From an uncultured Brachyspira sp. (GTDB lineage: Bacteria; Spirochaetota; Brachyspiria; Brachyspirales; Brachyspiraceae): a stretch of DNA of 64,000 bases. Each line of letters starts with the position of its first letter. Position 1 is the first letter of the stretch. The translations under genes and the position numbers were made by a program. The DNA lies in contig NZ_CALXYQ010000010.1 in assembly GCF_944393015.1 (NCBI RefSeq), positions 1 through 64,000 on the forward strand. Direction: 5' to 3'. Positions 60,913-64,000 of this stretch are shown piece by piece. The notes under the pieces are model-generated. The model was given only the letters and a program-made list of their open reading frames with translations, ran no database searches and was not told where the DNA came from.

Positions 60913-62004
60913 TTAGCCTTCATAATTCATTTTTATATTCTCAAAAATACTTAATTCTTTTTCCATATCATCTTTTATACGGTTTAATTTATTATACAAC
61001 TTTTTATCAAAAAATTTAACTGTAATCAAATATTTATTATATTCATCTTTAGTAATATCTATTTTACATAGTTCTTTATCATCATCATAAACTATAAATG
61101 TTAATTTGTTTTTATTGTTTTCATCTTTACTAATATATAATAATACATCTTTAATTTCACCGTCTATAACAAATGGTATAGGAATCATAAATGCAGTTTC
61201 ATTAAAATTTCTGTTTTTCCTATTTGCAGATAGAATTTTCAGCATAAGCATCATCATATTAGAATTATCAGAAGATAACTCACCATGAAGCATATCAAAG
61301 AGCATAAACCATATATTAAAACTAGCATTTGTATTTATATAGTTATTCAAATTTTCTGCAATGGTATTATTGGAGTTATTATCATCTCCCTGAATAACAC
61401 TATTAGCAAGCATTACTAATATTTCGGTTATTTCAGTATTTTTGTTAGAGTTTTTTATATGTCTGATTATGTCATTAAATTGTTTAAAAATATTTCCTAA
61501 AGAGTTTATTTCTTCTACCGTTAAATATACACCGTTAGACATTGCATTTAGTATGAACTTTTTTTTATTGCTGTCCAAATCCGGAAGATATTTCAGTATA
61601 GTTTCAAAATATCTTATATTTTCATGACTTGGCTTTATACCTTTCTGAGACAGCATAGTTGAAACTTCTGAATTATTCTCAGTTATGTTAAGTAAAACAT
61701 TCGCATTATTCTTATTTTGTATGCCTTCTCTTGCTTCTTTCAAACTTTCTGCATTTTTTAGTATAGTTAAAGTTACTTCTCCGTTTTTTTTACTAACTAA
61801 AGCAAAGCCTTTATCTGTCATGCCGTTTTTAAATAATGCTATTAATTTATTGCCCATAACATTTATTAATGCTTTATCATTATCCAGTTTCCTCATTATA
61901 GAATATCTTACCACATCGCCATCTTTGATTTGGGAATTGTTTTTATTGGTTATGAGATTAAAATATTTACTATTTATATTAAGCATATTATCATTATAAA
62001 ACAT
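60913..62004 (-). CDS. YlqG-like hypothetical protein linked to flagellar export
   Basis: The 363-residue protein is Asn- and Lys-rich and mostly hydrophilic, with no signal peptide or membrane helix. Its N-terminal part (GDVVRYSIMRKLDNDKALIN, VMGNKLIALFKNGM) resembles the beta-rich segment of FliK/YlqG-type proteins, and its C-terminal part has repeated strands. The order of this gene followed by the FlhB C-terminal homologue matches ylqG-ylqH in Bacillus, which is the main support. It is transcribed divergently from the fliK-like gene. Function is unproven. Confidence 0.6.
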   Translation of the reverse strand: MFYNDNMLNINSKYFNLITNKNNSQIKDGDVVRYSIMRKLDNDKALINVMGNKLIALFKNGMTDKGFALVSKKNGEVTLTILKNAESLKEAREGIQNKNNANVLLNITENNSEVSTMLSQKGIKPSHENIRYFETILKYLPDLDSNKKKFILNAMSNGVYLTVEEINSLGNIFKQFNDIIRHIKNSNKNTEITEILVMLANSVIQGDDNNSNNTIAENLNNYINTNASFNIWFMLFDMLHGELSSDNSNMMMLMLKILSANRKNRNFNETAFMIPIPFVIDGEIKDVLLYISKDENNKNKLTFIVYDDDKELCKIDITKDEYNKYLITVKFFDKKLYNKLNRIKDDMEKELSIFENIKMNYEG

Positions 62005-62103
62005 AAAAATAATTTTTCAAATATTATGTTATTTTTTATAAAGGAAATTTATATACTTCCGAATATTAATATAGTAATAAAACTAATAATTAGGAAGTAA
62101 ATT

Positions 62104-63684
62104 ATGGTAAATGGATTAGGCAACTTATTATCTTTTGTTGATACTAATGTTTCATCTAATAATAGCCCTTATAATTTGAATAATTACAGCTATGATGATT
62201 CTTTTGCTAATATGCTAAATAAAACTCAAACAGATTATTCTGCTCCTTCAAGTGTTTCTAATAAAATAGAAAGACATTTGAATACTGAAGAAAATCAAAC
62301 AGAAAATAATTATAATAGTTATGATGATTACTATAACGATTATAATCAATATGATGCTGAAGAAAATACTATAGAAGAAAAGGTTTCTTCATCTAGCGAA
62401 AATGCTGCTAAAAAAACAGATGGAACTTCAGACAATGCTGAAGAAGCAAAATCTGTTAATAATGCTGAAGAACAGGCAGAAAATAAATCAGAAGAATTAA
62501 ATGCTTCATCTAATAAAGATAATATAGAAGAAAAAGCAGAAAAATTAGCTTCAGGCAATAAAGAAGAAAATGTATCAGCTAAAGAAAAATTGGCTCTAAC
62601 AAAAGAAAAAGCAAAACTCCTTTTACAAAATACTTCTAATGATAAAAAAGCTGATGCAAAAGAAGTTAATACATCTGATAATAAAGAAAATATTCTAGCT
62701 AAAGCTGATAAAAAAGAAAATACAAAAAATACTGAAGAAATAGAAAAAATTAAAAAACAAATAGAATCTTTGAATGCTGAAGAATTAAGCGAAGAAGATA
62801 AGAAAGAATTAGAAGATTTAATTGAATCTTTAGAAGCTTTAAAAGCAATGATAGAAAATGACGGCAGCGAAGATAAAAAAGAAGTTTTAGCTGAAAATAC
62901 TGAAGAAAATATAGAAGTAAAAGATATTGATAATTCAGAAGCTAAAGAAATAAAAGTTGCTTCCAATAAAGATAATGACAAAAATATAGAAACAAAAGAT
63001 ATTAATAATATCAGTATAGAAGATAATGCTATGGCAGACGCTAATATTGATATGAATATAGAAAATAAATATGCAGATAAAAAAGATGCTGCTGAAATGA
63101 AAAATAATAACAGCACTGTAAATAATACTATTTCAGATGATAAAGGTGCAGAACTTACTATAATAAATATGAAAGATTCTGCTGAGGGTGCTAATTTGAA
63201 AGGATATAATCATTATAACAATAATGTATCCAAAACTCATAACAGCACAAATCTTACTGATAATATGATAAAATTCCAAGACTTAATGGGTAAATTGGTA
63301 GAGAAAGCTCAAGTTGCTGTTAATAATGGAAAAAGCGAAGTATTAATGAGTCTTAATCCTGAATATCTTGGTAAAGTAAGATTAAAAATCAGCATGGACG
63401 GAGACAATTTAATAGGTAAAATATTTGTAGATAATGCAGATGTTAAAGATATTTTCACTAAGAATTTAGATACTGTTATAACTTCATTAAGCGAGATAGG
63501 CATTAATATAGAAGGTTTCGATGTAATGCTTAGACAGGATATGCCTAATGATGGAGGCTTCGGCGAGGAATTAGAAGCTATAGGAAACAGATTCGCTTCT
63601 GAAAATAGTAATAATGTAGAAGAAGTAAAAGCCGATATAAAAGCATATATAGTACCTGAAAGAAAATTGAATTTACTTATTTGA
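62104..63684 (+). CDS. fliK: Flagellar hook-length control protein FliK-like
   Basis: The 526-residue protein ends in the conserved FliK C-terminal domain (residues 425-510), with VLMSLNPEYLGKVRLKISMD (residues 411-430 region), DNLIGKIFVDNADVKDIF, and LSEIGINIEGFDVML. The long N-terminal 370 residues are a low-complexity Asn/Asp/Glu/Lys/Ala stretch without globular domains, typical of the ruler region that sets hook length. AGGAAG precedes the ATG. It is followed by flgD 84 bp downstream, the usual flagellar order. Confidence 0.88.
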   Translation: MVNGLGNLLSFVDTNVSSNNSPYNLNNYSYDDSFANMLNKTQTDYSAPSSVSNKIERHLNTEENQTENNYNSYDDYYNDYNQYDAEENTIEEKVSSSSENAAKKTDGTSDNAEEAKSVNNAEEQAENKSEELNASSNKDNIEEKAEKLASGNKEENVSAKEKLALTKEKAKLLLQNTSNDKKADAKEVNTSDNKENILAKADKKENTKNTEEIEKIKKQIESLNAEELSEEDKKELEDLIESLEALKAMIENDGSEDKKEVLAENTEENIEVKDIDNSEAKEIKVASNKDNDKNIETKDINNISIEDNAMADANIDMNIENKYADKKDAAEMKNNNSTVNNTISDDKGAELTIINMKDSAEGANLKGYNHYNNNVSKTHNSTNLTDNMIKFQDLMGKLVEKAQVAVNNGKSEVLMSLNPEYLGKVRLKISMDGDNLIGKIFVDNADVKDIFTKNLDTVITSLSEIGINIEGFDVMLRQDMPNDGGFGEELEAIGNRFASENSNNVEEVKADIKAYIVPERKLNLLI

Positions 63685-63768
63685 TAGGTTTATTAGGCTT
63701 ATTGGAATAATTGTTTTTATAAAGATAAAAAATAAATTATGAAGAAATAACTTTGAAGGAGTGTATAA

Positions 63769-64000
63769 ATGATATCAGCAGATGCTTTAAGAATGTCAGA
63801 TAAAGAGATAAAAATATTAAAACAGGAAGTAGGTGCTTTCAACTTGCAGCATAATTTTCAGAGAGACCCTACACAAAATTCTTTGGGTAAAGATGCTTTC
63901 TTGAAACTCCTTACAGTACAAATGAGCCATCAGGATCCTCTTGCTCCAATGGACAACAGAGATATGATTGCACAATTAGCACAATTCTCATCTGTTGAAC
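63769..64000 (+). CDS. flgD: Flagellar hook-capping protein FlgD, N-terminal part
   Basis: The gene runs off the right edge; 77 codons are seen. FlgD caps the growing hook and is needed for its assembly. The segment [20 protein letters not shown] and [15 protein letters not shown] is the conserved FlgD N-terminal motif. AAGGAGTG precedes the ATG. The fliK-flgD order is common in flagellar operons. Confidence 0.93.
   Translation, partial: MISADALRMSDKEIKILKQEVGAFNLQHNFQRDPTQNSLGKDAFLKLLTVQMSHQDPLAPMDNRDMIAQLAQFSSVE

Noticed and set aside
62346-63116. A long minus-strand frame of 256 codons opposite fliK
   Set aside because: It is a shadow of the low-complexity fliK frame. Its Ser/Leu/Phe-rich translation has no domain, and the plus-strand frame has the known C-terminal motif.

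Overview
The window is AT-rich chromosomal DNA that looks like a Brachyspira (spirochaete) genome. The signs are the very low GC, a spirochaete-type flagellar block (FliK-like protein, FlgD, an FlhB C-terminal homologue), many lipoproteins with loose lipoboxes, a Na+-pumping methylmalonyl-CoA decarboxylase operon, and rubrerythrin plus an FAD/NAD disulfide reductase as in oxygen-tolerant anaerobes. The genus is an inference from gene content; the species cannot be read from the sequence.

Layout. 1-1.4 kb: the end of an oligopeptide-binding protein gene, two inverted dispersed repeats and a decayed xylulokinase. 1.4-9.4 kb: apt, groES, two hypotheticals, smpB, a DUF305 lipoprotein, the ffh-rpsP-khpA-rimM operon and an M16 peptidase. 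9.6-13.1 kb: the mmdA-D-C-B decarboxylase operon. 13.4-15.8 kb: a lipoprotein and two paralogous outer-membrane beta-barrel candidates. 16-22 kb: a complete RND efflux operon. 22.3-29.7 kb: a DUF5682 protein, then a run of small lipoprotein and ankyrin genes, four of which carry a frameshift or nonsense lesion, three of them at poly-A tracts. 30-35.6 kb: PhoH, an acetyltransferase, a hydrolase lipoprotein and a LysR regulator. 35.7-42.6 kb: a phosphatase, then an FMN riboswitch and the riboflavin genes ribD-ribE-ribBA, with ribH separated from them by a secreted protein, an Rpn-type nuclease and hairpin repeats. 42.7-52.2 kb: rubrerythrin, a disulfide reductase, a 949-residue YidC-like/sulfatase fusion, a TPR protein, a PepSY-like protein, rpsT, tRNA-Asp and fabV. 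52.7-56.4 kb: an McrBC restriction pair. 56.7-64 kb: an amino-acid-binding lipoprotein, kdsD, yraN, a degenerate HD-GYP protein, the FlhB-like gene, a YlqG-like gene, fliK and the start of flgD.

The strongest unexplained signal is a family of intergenic repeats, 13 copies in 64 kb. Each copy places short G/C blocks in AT-rich DNA at nearly fixed spacing: CGCACG about 80 bp from CGTGCG, then about 30 bp to a GGGYGGG block, then about 80 bp to a second GGGYGGG block. Sequence between the blocks is diverged while spacing is kept. Copies sit next to gene 3' ends and often occur as inverted pairs between convergent genes. Two further repeat families (GAGCC hairpins, and an element with terminal inverted repeats) are also present, and one hairpin copy is nested inside a modular repeat.
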